From: Microbacterium oxydans
GTDB lineage: Bacteria > Actinomycetota > Actinomycetes > Actinomycetales > Microbacteriaceae
NCBI RefSeq assembly: GCF_006540085.1
Contig: NZ_BJOG01000001.1
Span: 496,001 to 560,000, forward strand
Length of the DNA: 64,000 bases
Direction: 5' to 3'
Shown here: positions 15,241 through 23,830 of the stretch, piece after piece
Position numbering within the stretch: the first letter of the stretch is position 1
How the letters are laid out: the number at the start of each line of letters is the position of its first letter
Notes under the pieces: model-generated
The model's input: the letters and a program-made list of their open reading frames with translations, nothing else
What the model was told of the DNA's origin: nothing
Database searches by the model: none
Position numbers and translations under genes: made by a program

Positions 15241-16695
15241 GTGGATCGGCTTGCACCTGAGGTGACTGCCCCCGTCGACCGCGCCTCCATCGGACTCCGG
15301 TCGGAGCGCGGACCCATCCTCGGCGCGCTCATGCTCGCCACCGGGCTCATCGCGATCGACGCCACGATCCTCGCGACCGCCGTCCCGAGCATCGTGCGCG
15401 ACCTCGGCAGCTACCAGCAGTTCCCCTGGCTGTTCTCGGTGTACCTCCTGGCGCAGGCCGTGAGCGTGCCCATCTACTCCCGCTTCGCGGACACCGTGGG
15501 CCGCAAGCCGATCATCCTGCTCGGCATCGCCCTGTTCCTGCTCGGGTCCATCCTCTGCGGGTTCGCCTGGAGCATGCCGGCGCTGATCGTGTTCCGCATC
15601 GTCCAGGGCATCGGAGCCGGTGCCGTCGCACCGATGTCGATGACCATCGTCGGTGACATCTACACGGTCGCCGAACGTGCCAAGGTGCAGGGATACGTCG
15701 CGAGCGTGTGGGCCATCTCCTCGGTGGTGGGTCCCGCGCTCGGCGGCATCTTCGCCCAGCTCGACGCCTGGCGATGGATCTTCTGGATCAACGTGCCCCT
15801 GTGTCTGATCGCCGGGTGGATGCTGCTGCGCAACTACAAGGAGCAGAAGCAGACCCAGAAGCACAGCATCGACTACGGGGGAGCGGTGCTGCTCACCATC
15901 GGGCTCACGGCGCTCATCCTCGGCATGCTGGAGGGAGGAAACGCCTGGGCGTGGCTGTCCGTGCAGAGCGTCCTCTGCTTCGGGATCGGCGTGGTCGCGC
16001 TGCTGGCCTTCGGGGTCGTGGAGCGCCGTGTCGCCGAGCCGATCGTCGACCTGCGGCTGGTGACGCGTCGGCTCATCCTCACGACCACGTTGGTCTCGCT
16101 CGGCATCGGCGCGCTCATGCTCGGTGTGACGAGCTTCGCCCCCGCCTACCTCGAGGGATCCATCGGCATCGCTCCCCTGCTGTCGGGTCTCGCGGTGGCA
16201 GCTCTGACCCTCGGCTGGCCGCTCGCCGCCGCGAACGCCGGACGGCTGTACCTGCGCATCGGCTTCCGTCGCACCACGCTCATCGGCATGAGCATCACGA
16301 CGCTCGCCGCCATCATGCTCGCTGCCGTCGCCTCCTGGCCGAACCCGTTCGTCATCGCCGGCATCGCGTTCCTCCTGGGCTTCGGGCTCGGGTGGAGTGC
16401 GGCCCCGACGCTGATCGCCGCCCAGGCCTCGGTCGGCTGGGGCGAGCGCGGCGCGGTGACGGGGATGAACGCCTTCGCGCGGTCGGCGGGAAGCGCTGTG
16501 GGCGTCGCCGTGTTCGGCGCGATCTCGAATGCGGCCATCGCGCGGGGTGCGGGCGCGGACGACCCCGACACGATCATCCACGCGTCGGTGTGGGTGTTCG
16601 TCGCCGTCGCGGTGACCGCGGTTCTCACTCTCCTGGCGGCGTCGTTCATGCCGAAGGACAGCGTCGAGGAGCACTCCGGCGAGTCGGGCTCCTAG
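15241..16695 (+). CDS. MFS drug exporter, DHA2 (14-TM) family
   Basis: A 484-residue transporter with 14 predicted TM helices. Landmarks are LIAIDATILATAVPSIVRDL (motif D1), SRFADTVGRKPIILLGIALF (motif A) and FRIVQGIGAGAVAPMSMTIV with VVGPALGGIFAQLDAWRWIF (motif C region). It couples proton entry to export of drugs or metabolites. The frame opens with GTG at 15241; GTG at 15262 (VTAPVD) is an alternative, and neither has a strong ribosome site. It is convergent with purB. Confidence 0.9.
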   Translation: MDRLAPEVTAPVDRASIGLRSERGPILGALMLATGLIAIDATILATAVPSIVRDLGSYQQFPWLFSVYLLAQAVSVPIYSRFADTVGRKPIILLGIALFLLGSILCGFAWSMPALIVFRIVQGIGAGAVAPMSMTIVGDIYTVAERAKVQGYVASVWAISSVVGPALGGIFAQLDAWRWIFWINVPLCLIAGWMLLRNYKEQKQTQKHSIDYGGAVLLTIGLTALILGMLEGGNAWAWLSVQSVLCFGIGVVALLAFGVVERRVAEPIVDLRLVTRRLILTTTLVSLGIGALMLGVTSFAPAYLEGSIGIAPLLSGLAVAALTLGWPLAAANAGRLYLRIGFRRTTLIGMSITTLAAIMLAAVASWPNPFVIAGIAFLLGFGLGWSAAPTLIAAQASVGWGERGAVTGMNAFARSAGSAVGVAVFGAISNAAIARGAGADDPDTIIHASVWVFVAVAVTAVLTLLAASFMPKDSVEEHSGESGS

Positions 16696-16707
16696 CTCCT
16701 CCCGGGT

Positions 16708-18090
16708 TCAGCGCGCGAGGCGCTCCGCGATGCCCGTGTAGGTGGCCGGGGTCAGCGCGAGCAGGCGCTGTTTGGCGGCGTCGCCGATCTCGAGGCCCTG
16801 CACGAACTCGGCGAGGTCGGCGGCACCGACCCGGTGACCACGGGTGAGCTCCTTGAGGAGCGCGTACGGGTCGGTGATCGAGGAGCGGCCTGCCACGACC
16901 TCGGCGCGGATGACCGTCTGGATCGCCTCGGCGAGCACCTCCCAGTTCACGTCGAGGTCGGCGAGCAGCACGTCGCGCGACAGCGATATCGTGTTCAGGC
17001 CGCGGCGCAGGTTGTCGAGCGCGAGCAGCGAGTGCCCGAACGCGACGCCGATGTTGCGCTGCGTGGTGGAATCGGTGAGGTCACGCTGCAGGCGGCTCGT
17101 GACGAGCGTCTGGCCGAGCGATGCGAGCAGGGCTCCCGAGATCTCGAGGTTGGCCTCGGCGTTCTCGAAGCGGATCGGGTTGATCTTGTGCGGCATCGTC
17201 GACGAGCCGGTGGCACCCGCGACCGGGATCTGCGCGAAGTAGCCGAGCGAGATGTAGGTCCAGATGTCGGTGGCGAGGTTGTGCAGGATGCCGCCCGCGT
17301 GACGCACGCGGTCGTACAGCTCGACCTGCCAGTCGTGCGACTCGATCTGCGTCGTGAGGATGTTGAAGCCCAGGCCCAGTCCCTCGATGTACTCGCGGGC
17401 GATGGTCGGCCAGTCGGCGTCCGGGTCTGCCGCGAGGTGGGCGGACCAGGTGCCGGTCGCGCCGGAGAACTTCGCGAGATACTCGGAACCGGCGATCTGG
17501 CTGCGCACGCGCTCCAGGCGCCAGGCGAAGACCGCGAGCTCCTTGCCCATCGTCGAGGGCGTTGCGGGCTGGCCGTGCGTGCGCGAGAGCATCGCGGCGT
17601 CGGCGTGCTCGACCGCGAGCTCGCGCAGCTTCGCGATCACGGTGTCGAGGGCCGGGAGCCAGACCTCCTCGACCGCGCGCTTGACGGTGAGGGCGTAGGA
17701 CGCGGAGTTGATGTCCTCGCTCGTCGCGGCGAAGTGCGTGAGCTCGGAGATGCGGTCGAGGCCGAGCGTCGAGAGCCGGTCGCGCACGAGGTACTCGATC
17801 GCCTTCACGTCGTGCTGGGTGACGGCTTCCTTCTCGGCGAGCCAGTCGATCTCGGCCTGACCGAAGTCGCGGTAGAGCGAACGCAGGCGCTCCTTGTCCT
17901 CGTCCGACAGCGGGCTCGTCTCGAACAGCGAACGGTCGGTGAGCGCGATCAGCCACTCGACCTCGACCTCGACGCGTGCCCGGTTCAGGCCCGCCTCGGA
18001 CAGGAAGTCGGCGAGACCGGTGACGGCGCCACGGTAGCGGCCGTCGAGGGGGCTCAGGGGCTGGGGCGGGAGCGAAGGCTGGAAAGTCAG
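16708..18090 (-). CDS. purB: Adenylosuccinate lyase, apparent CTG start
   Basis: PurB acts twice in purine synthesis (SAICAR to AICAR, adenylosuccinate to AMP). The signature GSSTMPHKINPIRFENAE lies near residue 295, with SRTHGQPATPSTMGKELAVF and TEFFETSPLSDEDKER-type N-terminal sequence upstream. Conserved sequence begins before any ATG, GTG or TTG: LSPLDGRYRGAVTGLADFLS is needed for the family N-terminus. The only plausible initiator is CTG at 18088-18090, preceded at 6 nt by a perfect AGGAGG (18097-18102 on the other strand). The protein is then 460 residues, close to family length. A GTG at 17808 would remove 94 conserved residues. Confidence 0.9.
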   Translation of the reverse strand: MTFQPSLPPQPLSPLDGRYRGAVTGLADFLSEAGLNRARVEVEVEWLIALTDRSLFETSPLSDEDKERLRSLYRDFGQAEIDWLAEKEAVTQHDVKAIEYLVRDRLSTLGLDRISELTHFAATSEDINSASYALTVKRAVEEVWLPALDTVIAKLRELAVEHADAAMLSRTHGQPATPSTMGKELAVFAWRLERVRSQIAGSEYLAKFSGATGTWSAHLAADPDADWPTIAREYIEGLGLGFNILTTQIESHDWQVELYDRVRHAGGILHNLATDIWTYISLGYFAQIPVAGATGSSTMPHKINPIRFENAEANLEISGALLASLGQTLVTSRLQRDLTDSTTQRNIGVAFGHSLLALDNLRRGLNTISLSRDVLLADLDVNWEVLAEAIQTVIRAEVVAGRSSITDPYALLKELTRGHRVGAADLAEFVQGLEIGDAAKQRLLALTPATYTGIAERLAR

Positions 18091-18113
18091 GGGAGTCCTC
18101 CTGATCGGGCCCC

Positions 18114-18647
18114 TCAGAGGCGGGGCGTGCGGGGGAGACGCAGAGCGGGTTCGAGCTGGCGGAACAGGCCCCGAGTCGCCGCCTCAATCATACCGAGCAC
18201 GGAATCGAACATCTCCGCGCCCGCGTAGTACGGGTCGGGCACGTCGTGGGTGGTCGCCGTCGGGTCGAAGGCCAGCAGCAGGGTGACCTTCCCCTCCTCG
18301 TCCTCGTCGTGGGCCCATTCCCGCAGGATGCGCTCGTGCGTGCGGTCGAGCGCGACGACGAGATCGTTGTCGGCGAAGGCGGCCGCGGTGAACTGACGGG
18401 CGCGGTGCTGGGAGCCGTCGTAGCCGCGACGCGCCAGCGAGTCGATCGTACGGTGATCGGCACGCTCGCCCAGATGCCAGTCGCCTGTTCCGGCGCTGCG
18501 CGAGACGATGCGCGGGCCGAGTCCCTGCCGCTCGGCGAGGTCGCGGAAGACGACTTCGGCCATGGGAGAGCGGCAGATGTTCCCCGTGCAGACGAAGATC
18601 ACGCGGAAGGGATCCGGGGATGTCACAGATACATTCTGCCCGCCCAT
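18114..18647 (-). CDS. Low-molecular-weight protein tyrosine phosphatase
   Basis: The CX5R loop VIFVCTGNICRSPMAEVVFR is at about residues 20-39, and the general-acid aspartate is in DVPDPYYAGAEMFDSVLGMI near the C-terminus. The family dephosphorylates phosphotyrosine proteins; arsenate-reductase members are less likely because the usual extra cysteines are absent. ATG 18647 (MGGQNVSVTSP) or GTG 18626 could be the start. It lies just upstream of purB on the same strand and may share its transcript. Confidence 0.88.
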   Translation of the reverse strand: MGGQNVSVTSPDPFRVIFVCTGNICRSPMAEVVFRDLAERQGLGPRIVSRSAGTGDWHLGERADHRTIDSLARRGYDGSQHRARQFTAAAFADNDLVVALDRTHERILREWAHDEDEEGKVTLLLAFDPTATTHDVPDPYYAGAEMFDSVLGMIEAATRGLFRQLEPALRLPRTPRL

Positions 18648-18770
18648 GGCCGTCCTGCACAGCGCGAACCTGCTCGCGCGGCCCCTGCACACCATGGGCG
18701 GGCGACCACCTGTCCACGGGTTGCGTATTCCGGGCGACCCGCGTGGAGCGCGATCCCGAATGCTGGAGCC

Positions 18771-19028
18771 ATGTACTCGTTCGTACCCGAGCAGTCCGGT
18801 GGATCCGCGCAGTCGTGGGGCCAGGCCTTCGCGCACCGGGGGATCGGTGATGCCATCACGACGCTGGAGGAGGCGGGAGCGGTGCTGGTCTCGCTCGTCG
18901 ACGCGACGGACTGGAGCTCGGAGGGGTTCCGCGCGCTCCACGAACTCCTCGCGCGGGTACGCGATGACACCGGAACGCAGCTCGGGAGTCTTCGGATCCG
19001 GCAGTGGGAGCTGGAGGGATCGGAATGA
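18771..19028 (+). CDS. Small helical protein paired with the lipase-like gene
   Basis: An 85-residue soluble protein with two predicted amphipathic helices (FAHRGIGDAITTLEEAGAVL and FRALHELLARVRDDTG). Its stop overlaps the ATG of the next gene, so the pair is translationally coupled. GGAG lies only 2 nt before the ATG. I do not recognise the family. Size and pairing recall chaperone or ESX-like partners of secreted hydrolases, but it has no WXG motif. Confidence 0.72.
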   Translation: MYSFVPEQSGGSAQSWGQAFAHRGIGDAITTLEEAGAVLVSLVDATDWSSEGFRALHELLARVRDDTGTQLGSLRIRQWELEGSE

Positions 19029-20371
19029 TGGGGGCCGCACGCGCGCACGACGCCTCCGTTGCCGGCGGCCTGGAGATCGACCACGGCGGCGCGATCGCGA
19101 TCGACACCGAGCAGTTGCGCGAGGTCGGCGCGCACCTGCGGACGGTCGCGGCGCGATACGAAGAGGCTCGGGATTCGGTGGTCACCGCTGCGGAGGCGAT
19201 CTCGTCATCCGATGCTCCAGCGCTGCGCGTCGACATCGGCGCTCTGCGACTCAGCGGCGAGCGGATCGGTGCACTCGCTGCGGAGATCGAGAACGCCTGC
19301 ACGGGAACGCTGTTGATGGCCGACGCATTCGAGCTGGTGGAACTGCGGGCACAGGCCGAGGCGCTCGCCCTCACCGACGCCGCGGCGGCGAACGACGTGC
19401 GCGCACGGGCCGACGAGATGATCGCCGACGACGAGCGCGTGGGGCGGATGGCGGACTGGCTGGTCGCCGGCTGGGAGCGACGGAGGTTCGAAGGGCTCGG
19501 AGATCAGTACGACCTGGGTGGGATGCTGCCGCCGATGTTCCTGGTCGGGGCGCTGGTCGGGCTCGCCTCGGGGTATGGGAAGGTGCGGCCGGGGGTGGCG
19601 GGATCCGAGGTGCCGGGCGTGAAGGCTCCGATCTCCGTGCCGGTGGATCCGGTGCAGGTGACACCGGTGAAGACGTCGACTCCGCGCGCGCCGGACGACC
19701 TCGCCGGAGCGTTCAGGAGGATCCCGGGCGGGGGAGCCCAGGTCGCCGTGGAGAAGTACACGATGGTCGGCGGCGCGACCCGCTATGTGGCCTACGTGGC
19801 CGGTACCCAGAATTCACTGCTGTCCCTGAAGAAAGGCGCGGAGCCGTGGGACATGACCTCGAACATCGAGCTCTATCAGGGCGCTACGTCGGCGTCGTAC
19901 CAGGCGACTCTCGATGCTCTGGCGGCCGCCGGTGTCGAACCGGGCGATCGCGTCGACGTGGTCGCGCACTCGCAGGGCGGGATGATCGCCACGCGACTCG
20001 CCGTGGAGAGCGAGTACGAGGTGTCGATGCAGATCACGGCGGGGAGCCCCACCGAACCGACACTCCGGGAGGAGCAGACGCTGATCCAGCTCCGTCACAC
20101 CGACGATGTCGTATCGGCGCTCGCCGCGGGCGGGTCGGCAGAGGGGACGGGGTCGCCCGACAGCTTCACCGCCTCGCGGGTCGGTGATCCGGGGGACGGC
20201 GTCGAGGACCTGCGGTTGAAGACCCACGGTCTCGAGACGTACATCGAGACCGCCGAGATGGTGGATGCGTCGACCGACCCTCGCGCGGTGGCTCTCGACG
20301 GGTACTGGGATGAGCTCGGGCGGGCCGTCGAGGTCGAGCGCACCGAGTACCGCGCGGAGCGGAGCGGGTGA
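19025..20371 (+). CDS. Alpha/beta-hydrolase (lipase-like) with N-terminal helical domain
   Basis: A 448-residue protein. The first 140 residues are Ala-rich helices (IDTEQLREVGAHLRTVAARY, RLSGERIGALAAEIENACTG) resembling the helical modules of type VII-type effectors. A hydrophobic stretch (GGMLPPMFLVGALVGLASGY) lies at about 166-185. From about 240 comes a lipase core with nucleophile elbow VDVVAHSQGGM (Ser near 316), a candidate Asp in RHTDDVVSAL and His in KTHGLETYIE. No signal peptide is present. It probably acts on an ester or lipid; delivery outside the cell is speculation. Confidence 0.82.
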   Translation: MMGAARAHDASVAGGLEIDHGGAIAIDTEQLREVGAHLRTVAARYEEARDSVVTAAEAISSSDAPALRVDIGALRLSGERIGALAAEIENACTGTLLMADAFELVELRAQAEALALTDAAAANDVRARADEMIADDERVGRMADWLVAGWERRRFEGLGDQYDLGGMLPPMFLVGALVGLASGYGKVRPGVAGSEVPGVKAPISVPVDPVQVTPVKTSTPRAPDDLAGAFRRIPGGGAQVAVEKYTMVGGATRYVAYVAGTQNSLLSLKKGAEPWDMTSNIELYQGATSASYQATLDALAAAGVEPGDRVDVVAHSQGGMIATRLAVESEYEVSMQITAGSPTEPTLREEQTLIQLRHTDDVVSALAAGGSAEGTGSPDSFTASRVGDPGDGVEDLRLKTHGLETYIETAEMVDASTDPRAVALDGYWDELGRAVEVERTEYRAERSG

Positions 20372-20402
20372 CCGTGGTGGCTGTCACCGCGGTGTCAGCG
20401 GG

Positions 20403-20804
20403 TCAGTCGCGACGGCTCTTGCTCTGCGGGCGCAGGATGAATCCGAAGATGCCGTTGATCACCGAGATGATCAGTGCTGCGAGCACGCCCCACCAGAAGT
20501 CGCCGACCGTGAGACCCCAGCCGAATCCGCTCGTGATCCAGGCGGTCAGCCACAGCAGGAACCCGTTGATCAGGAAGCCGATCAGGCCGAAGGTGATGAT
20601 GTAGAGCGGGAACGCGACGATCTTCACGACCGTTCCGATGATCGTGTTCACGAGTGCGAAGATCGCGGCCACCGCGAGCAGGGTCAGCACCAGCTGCAGC
20701 GTCTCGCCGGGCGGGAAGGCCCTGATGGTCACCTGCAGGGCAGGGATCAGCGTGACGACCCAGAGGGCGAAGGCGTTGACGACGACGCGGATGATGAAGC
20801 GCAT
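20403..20804 (-). CDS. Phage-holin-family-like (DUF) four-TM protein
   Basis: A 133-residue membrane protein with four TM helices (VVNAFALWVVTLIPALQ, LLAVAAIFALVNTIIG, IITFGLIGFLINGFLLWLTA, VLAALIISVINGIFGFIL). This pattern matches the actinobacterial phage-holin-family proteins of unknown physiological role. It is not accompanied by other phage genes, so it is chromosomal. Its tail is basic (RPQSKSRRD). Confidence 0.85.
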   Translation of the reverse strand: MRFIIRVVVNAFALWVVTLIPALQVTIRAFPPGETLQLVLTLLAVAAIFALVNTIIGTVVKIVAFPLYIITFGLIGFLINGFLLWLTAWITSGFGWGLTVGDFWWGVLAALIISVINGIFGFILRPQSKSRRD

Positions 20805-20838
20805 AGTCCGACCAGTGTCCCACGGACTCTCGTGCGTG

Positions 20839-21219
20839 TCAGTGTGCGGTGTCTTCCACGATGTGTTCGGCGATGACCTGTGCGATCTGGTTCAGATCCA
20901 AACGGCTCTGTGCGACGTCGAGAACGAGGTCGAATGCCTCGTCGTTCGTGAATGTCACTTCGTATCCGTTGAGGCGGATGAAGATGAAAATGAGGTACAG
21001 CGAGATCCGCTTGTTGCCATCGAACAGTGCATCGTTCTGCGCCACCGAGCTGATCAGAGCCGCGGCTTTCTCCTCGAAGGCCGGGTACGCATCGGTTCCG
21101 AACATCCCCGCGGCTGGTCGAGCGAGTGCGGAGAACAGCAGGCCCTCATCGCGGACATGCAGGCCGAGCTTCGCGGTCAGGGCGAGGGCCTGCTCCGGTT
21201 CGATGTACTCGATCGGCAT
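20839..21219 (-). CDS. Doc-type (death-on-curing, Fic fold) toxin
   Basis: A 126-residue Fic/Doc fold. The active loop reads VAQNDALFDGNKRISLYLIF, matching HxFxDGNKR of Doc kinases except that the conserved His is Asp. LNGYEVTFTNDEAFDLVLDV is the usual Doc continuation. Doc phosphorylates EF-Tu; loss of the His would be expected to weaken or abolish that. It begins 3 bp after the antitoxin stop and is transcribed with it. Confidence 0.85.
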   Translation of the reverse strand: MPIEYIEPEQALALTAKLGLHVRDEGLLFSALARPAAGMFGTDAYPAFEEKAAALISSVAQNDALFDGNKRISLYLIFIFIRLNGYEVTFTNDEAFDLVLDVAQSRLDLNQIAQVIAEHIVEDTAH

Positions 21220-21222
21220 CGC

Positions 21223-21429
21223 TCAGGCGTCTTCGAGCCGCTTGAGCGTCTCGGCGTAGCGCGCGGCGACGTCGTCTGCGATGGCGAGCACGCGGTCGGT
21301 CTTGGACTCGCTGTTCGCGAATCGCGCCACCGCCTCGATGATCACCGCATGCTTCGACGTGTGTCGGGCGCGTGCGATCGCCTCGAGCTGGGCATCGAGT
21401 TCTTCCGGGAGTCGCACCGTCATCGCCAT
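21223..21429 (-). CDS. Ribbon-helix-helix antitoxin paired with Doc
   Basis: A 68-residue protein with an N-terminal RHH strand-helix (MTVRLPEELDAQLEAIARAR), a second helix (SKHAVIIEAVARFANSE) and a C-terminal helix that probably neutralises the toxin. It is first in the antitoxin-toxin operon. A palindrome overlaps its start, as expected for an autorepressed pair. ATG at 21429 (MAMTVRL); the second ATG at 21423 is an alternative. Confidence 0.85.
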   Translation of the reverse strand: MAMTVRLPEELDAQLEAIARARHTSKHAVIIEAVARFANSESKTDRVLAIADDVAARYAETLKRLEDA

Positions 21430-21441
21430 ACCAGAATGGTA
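21429..21441. promoter_or_regulatory. Palindrome at the antitoxin start, likely autorepression site
   Basis: TACCAGAATGGTA is a 5-bp inverted repeat with a GAA centre, immediately 5' of and touching the antitoxin ATG. TGGTACCA (21437-21444) is a second overlapping palindrome. This position suits an RHH antitoxin operator. Confidence 0.55.
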
Positions 21442-21528
21442 CCACCGGGCATCGAGCCGCGACAGGGGGCGAACGAGCGCGATCCGTCCCCTCGGGCTGT
21501 GCTCGCCCGCCCTCGTAGACTCGACCTC

Positions 21529-22596
21529 GTGACCGAGCCGATCCTGCCCCGCATCCGTCCCGCCATCGCCGCTCTCGCTCCGTATCGCCAGGGAAAGCAG
21601 GCCGGCCCCGATGCGTTCAAGCTGTCGAGCAACGAGAACCCGTTCGACCCGCTGCCGTCGGTGCTCGACGCGCTGCAGAGCACCACTCCCATCAACCGCT
21701 ACCCGGATGCCACCGCCGGTCGCCTGCGCGCGCGTCTCGGTGCGCGCTACGGGGTCGAGCCCGACCAGGTGCACGTGGCCTCGGGCAGCGTGTCGATCCT
21801 GCATCAGCTGATCCTGGCCACCGCCTCGGTCGGCGACGAGGTCATCTACGCGTGGCGCTCCTTCGAGGCGTACCCGAGCCTTCCGCTCGTCGCCGGAGCG
21901 ACCGGTGTGCAGGTGCCGCTCACCGCCGACTCCCGCCATGACCTCGAAGCGATGGCGGATGCGGTGACCGAGCGCACCCGCGCGATCATCCTGTGCACGC
22001 CCAACAACCCGACCGGTCCGATCATCACCTCGGCCGAGTTCGCCGCCTTCGTCGCGCGGGTGCCCGGCGACATCCTGATCATCCTCGACGAGGCCTACGC
22101 CGAGTTCGTCACGGCGCCGGGTGCGGTCGACGGTCTGGCGGAGCGCGTGTTCGAGCAGCACCCGAACGTGGTGGTGCTGCGCACCTTCTCGAAGGCCTAC
22201 GGTCTCGCCGGGCTGCGCGTCGGCTATGCGATCGGGCACGAGAAGGTGCTCGACGCCGCCCGCACGACCGGCATCCCGCTCTCGGTCACCTCCGCTGCCG
22301 AGAACGCCGCGATCGCCAGCCTCGACGCCGAATCGGAGCTCCTGGAGCGCGTCGCCGTCATCGTCGAACGCCGCGGCCGTCTCGTGGAGGGGCTTCGTGC
22401 ACAGGGGTGGGAGGTGCCGGACTCCCAGTCGAACTTCGTCTGGCTGCCCGCGGGCGAACGCACCGACGAGGTGGCTGCCGCATTCGTCGAGAACGACCTC
22501 ATCGTGCGTCCGTTCTCCGGCGACGGCATCCGCATCTCGGTGGGCGAGGAGGACTCCATCGCCCGCGTGCTCGAGGTCGCCGGCTCCCTCCGCTGA
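21529..22596 (+). CDS. hisC: Histidinol-phosphate/aromatic aminotransferase
   Basis: A 355-residue fold-type I aminotransferase. KLSSNENPFDPLPSV and CTPNNPTGPIITSAEF are present, and the PLP lysine is in TFSKAYGLAGLRVGYAI. PFSGDGIRISVGEEDSIARV is the C-terminal arginine region. It belongs to the HisC2/PatA branch found outside his operons in actinobacteria, so an aromatic amino acid role is as likely as histidine synthesis. GTG at 21529 fits the family start. It lies next to the 2-oxoacid dehydrogenase operon, which may be coincidental. Confidence 0.88.
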   Translation: MTEPILPRIRPAIAALAPYRQGKQAGPDAFKLSSNENPFDPLPSVLDALQSTTPINRYPDATAGRLRARLGARYGVEPDQVHVASGSVSILHQLILATASVGDEVIYAWRSFEAYPSLPLVAGATGVQVPLTADSRHDLEAMADAVTERTRAIILCTPNNPTGPIITSAEFAAFVARVPGDILIILDEAYAEFVTAPGAVDGLAERVFEQHPNVVVLRTFSKAYGLAGLRVGYAIGHEKVLDAARTTGIPLSVTSAAENAAIASLDAESELLERVAVIVERRGRLVEGLRAQGWEVPDSQSNFVWLPAGERTDEVAAAFVENDLIVRPFSGDGIRISVGEEDSIARVLEVAGSLR

Positions 22597-22702
22597 GTCG
22601 CCGCATTCCGCGCGTTCTCGCGGATTTATCCGGTTTCCAGGCATTTACGAGGGCGTCCTAGGTATGCGTGACCTGGCATGCGGGCGCGGGTAGCGTGAGA
22701 GC

Positions 22703-23830
22703 GTGACCACCTCCGAGACACCCCTTGTGAGCGTTCTGGACGAGACCGGACGGTACGCTCCGTCCGCCGCCGCAGAACGGTACCTTCCTCTGATCGACGC
22801 GATCGGCGATGCGGAACTCGAGCAGTTCTACCGGGACATGGTCGTCATCCGGGCCATCGACACCCAGGCGACGAACCTGCAGCGGCAGGGCCAGCTGGCT
22901 CTGTGGCCCCCGAGTCGCGGGCAGGAGGCGGCGCAGGTCGGCTCCGGGCGCGCGCTCCGCGCGCAGGACACGATCTTCCCCTCCTACCGCGAGCACGCCG
23001 TCACCCGCATCCGCGGCGTCGATCCGGTCGACATCATCAAGTTGATGCGCGGAGTCTCGCACGGCGGGTGGGACCCGACCGACCCCAAGAACGGCAACAC
23101 CCGGCTGTACACGCTGGTGCTCGGATCGCAGGTGCTGCACGCCGCGGGCTACGGCATGGGCCTCGCCTTCGACGGACGCACCGGCTCCGGTGATCTCGAC
23201 CGCGACGAGGCGGTCATCGTCTACTACGGCGACGGCGCATCCAGCCAGGGCGACGTGCACGAGGCGATGGTCTTCGCCGCGAGCTACCAGGCTCCGACGG
23301 TCTTCTTCCTGCAGAACAACCACTGGGCCATCTCGGTGCCCGTCTCCACCCAGTCACGCGTGCCGCTCGTGCAGCGCAGCGCGGGCTACGGCATCCCGAG
23401 CGTCCGTGTCGACGGCAACGACGTGCTCGCCAGCTACGCCGTCTCCCGTGTCGCGCTGGACGAAGCTCGCGAGGGCAAGGGGCCGCAGGCCATCGAGGCC
23501 GTGACATACCGGCTCGGCGCCCACACGACGAGCGACGACCCGACCAAGTACCGGGGCAGCGACGAGGAGCAGTACTGGGCCGGTCGCGATCCCATCGTGC
23601 GGATGCGGGCCTTCCTCGAAGCGCGCGGAGCGTCGGAGCAGCTGTTCGCCGATGTCGAGGCCGAGGCGGCCGATGCCGCAGAGGATCTGCGCGCCCGCAC
23701 GGTCGAGCTCGGGCCGCCCAGCGCCGACAAGATGTTCGACCACGTGTACAGCGAGCCGCATCCGCTGATCGACCAGCAGAAGGCCTGGCATGCGCAGTAC
23801 GAGGCGTCCTTCGAAGGAGGAGCCCAGTGA
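22703..23830 (+). CDS. 2-oxoacid dehydrogenase E1 component, alpha subunit
   Basis: A 375-residue TPP-binding subunit. The TPP motif runs from YYGDGASSQGDVHEAMVFAA to FFLQNNHWAIS. YRLGAHTTSDDPTKYR is the phosphorylation-loop region of E1alpha. It decarboxylates a 2-oxoacid, either pyruvate or branched-chain. The N-terminal YRDMVVIRAIDTQATNLQRQ is typical of bacterial PdhA/BkdA. GTG at 22703; the stop overlaps the beta-subunit start by 4 bp. Whether it is PDH or BCKDH is not settled by sequence; actinobacteria usually use homodimeric AceE for pyruvate, which favours branched-chain acids. Confidence 0.92.
   Translation: MTTSETPLVSVLDETGRYAPSAAAERYLPLIDAIGDAELEQFYRDMVVIRAIDTQATNLQRQGQLALWPPSRGQEAAQVGSGRALRAQDTIFPSYREHAVTRIRGVDPVDIIKLMRGVSHGGWDPTDPKNGNTRLYTLVLGSQVLHAAGYGMGLAFDGRTGSGDLDRDEAVIVYYGDGASSQGDVHEAMVFAASYQAPTVFFLQNNHWAISVPVSTQSRVPLVQRSAGYGIPSVRVDGNDVLASYAVSRVALDEAREGKGPQAIEAVTYRLGAHTTSDDPTKYRGSDEEQYWAGRDPIVRMRAFLEARGASEQLFADVEAEAADAAEDLRARTVELGPPSADKMFDHVYSEPHPLIDQQKAWHAQYEASFEGGAQ

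Noticed and set aside
16834..18228. 464-codon open frame opposite purB
   Set aside because: It is a high-GC shadow of purB; the purB strand carries all conserved motifs, and the shadow has no family features.
20403..20804. Prophage indicated by a holin-family gene
   Set aside because: No integrase, terminase, lysin or attachment repeats occur nearby; this family is common as a chromosomal gene in actinobacteria.
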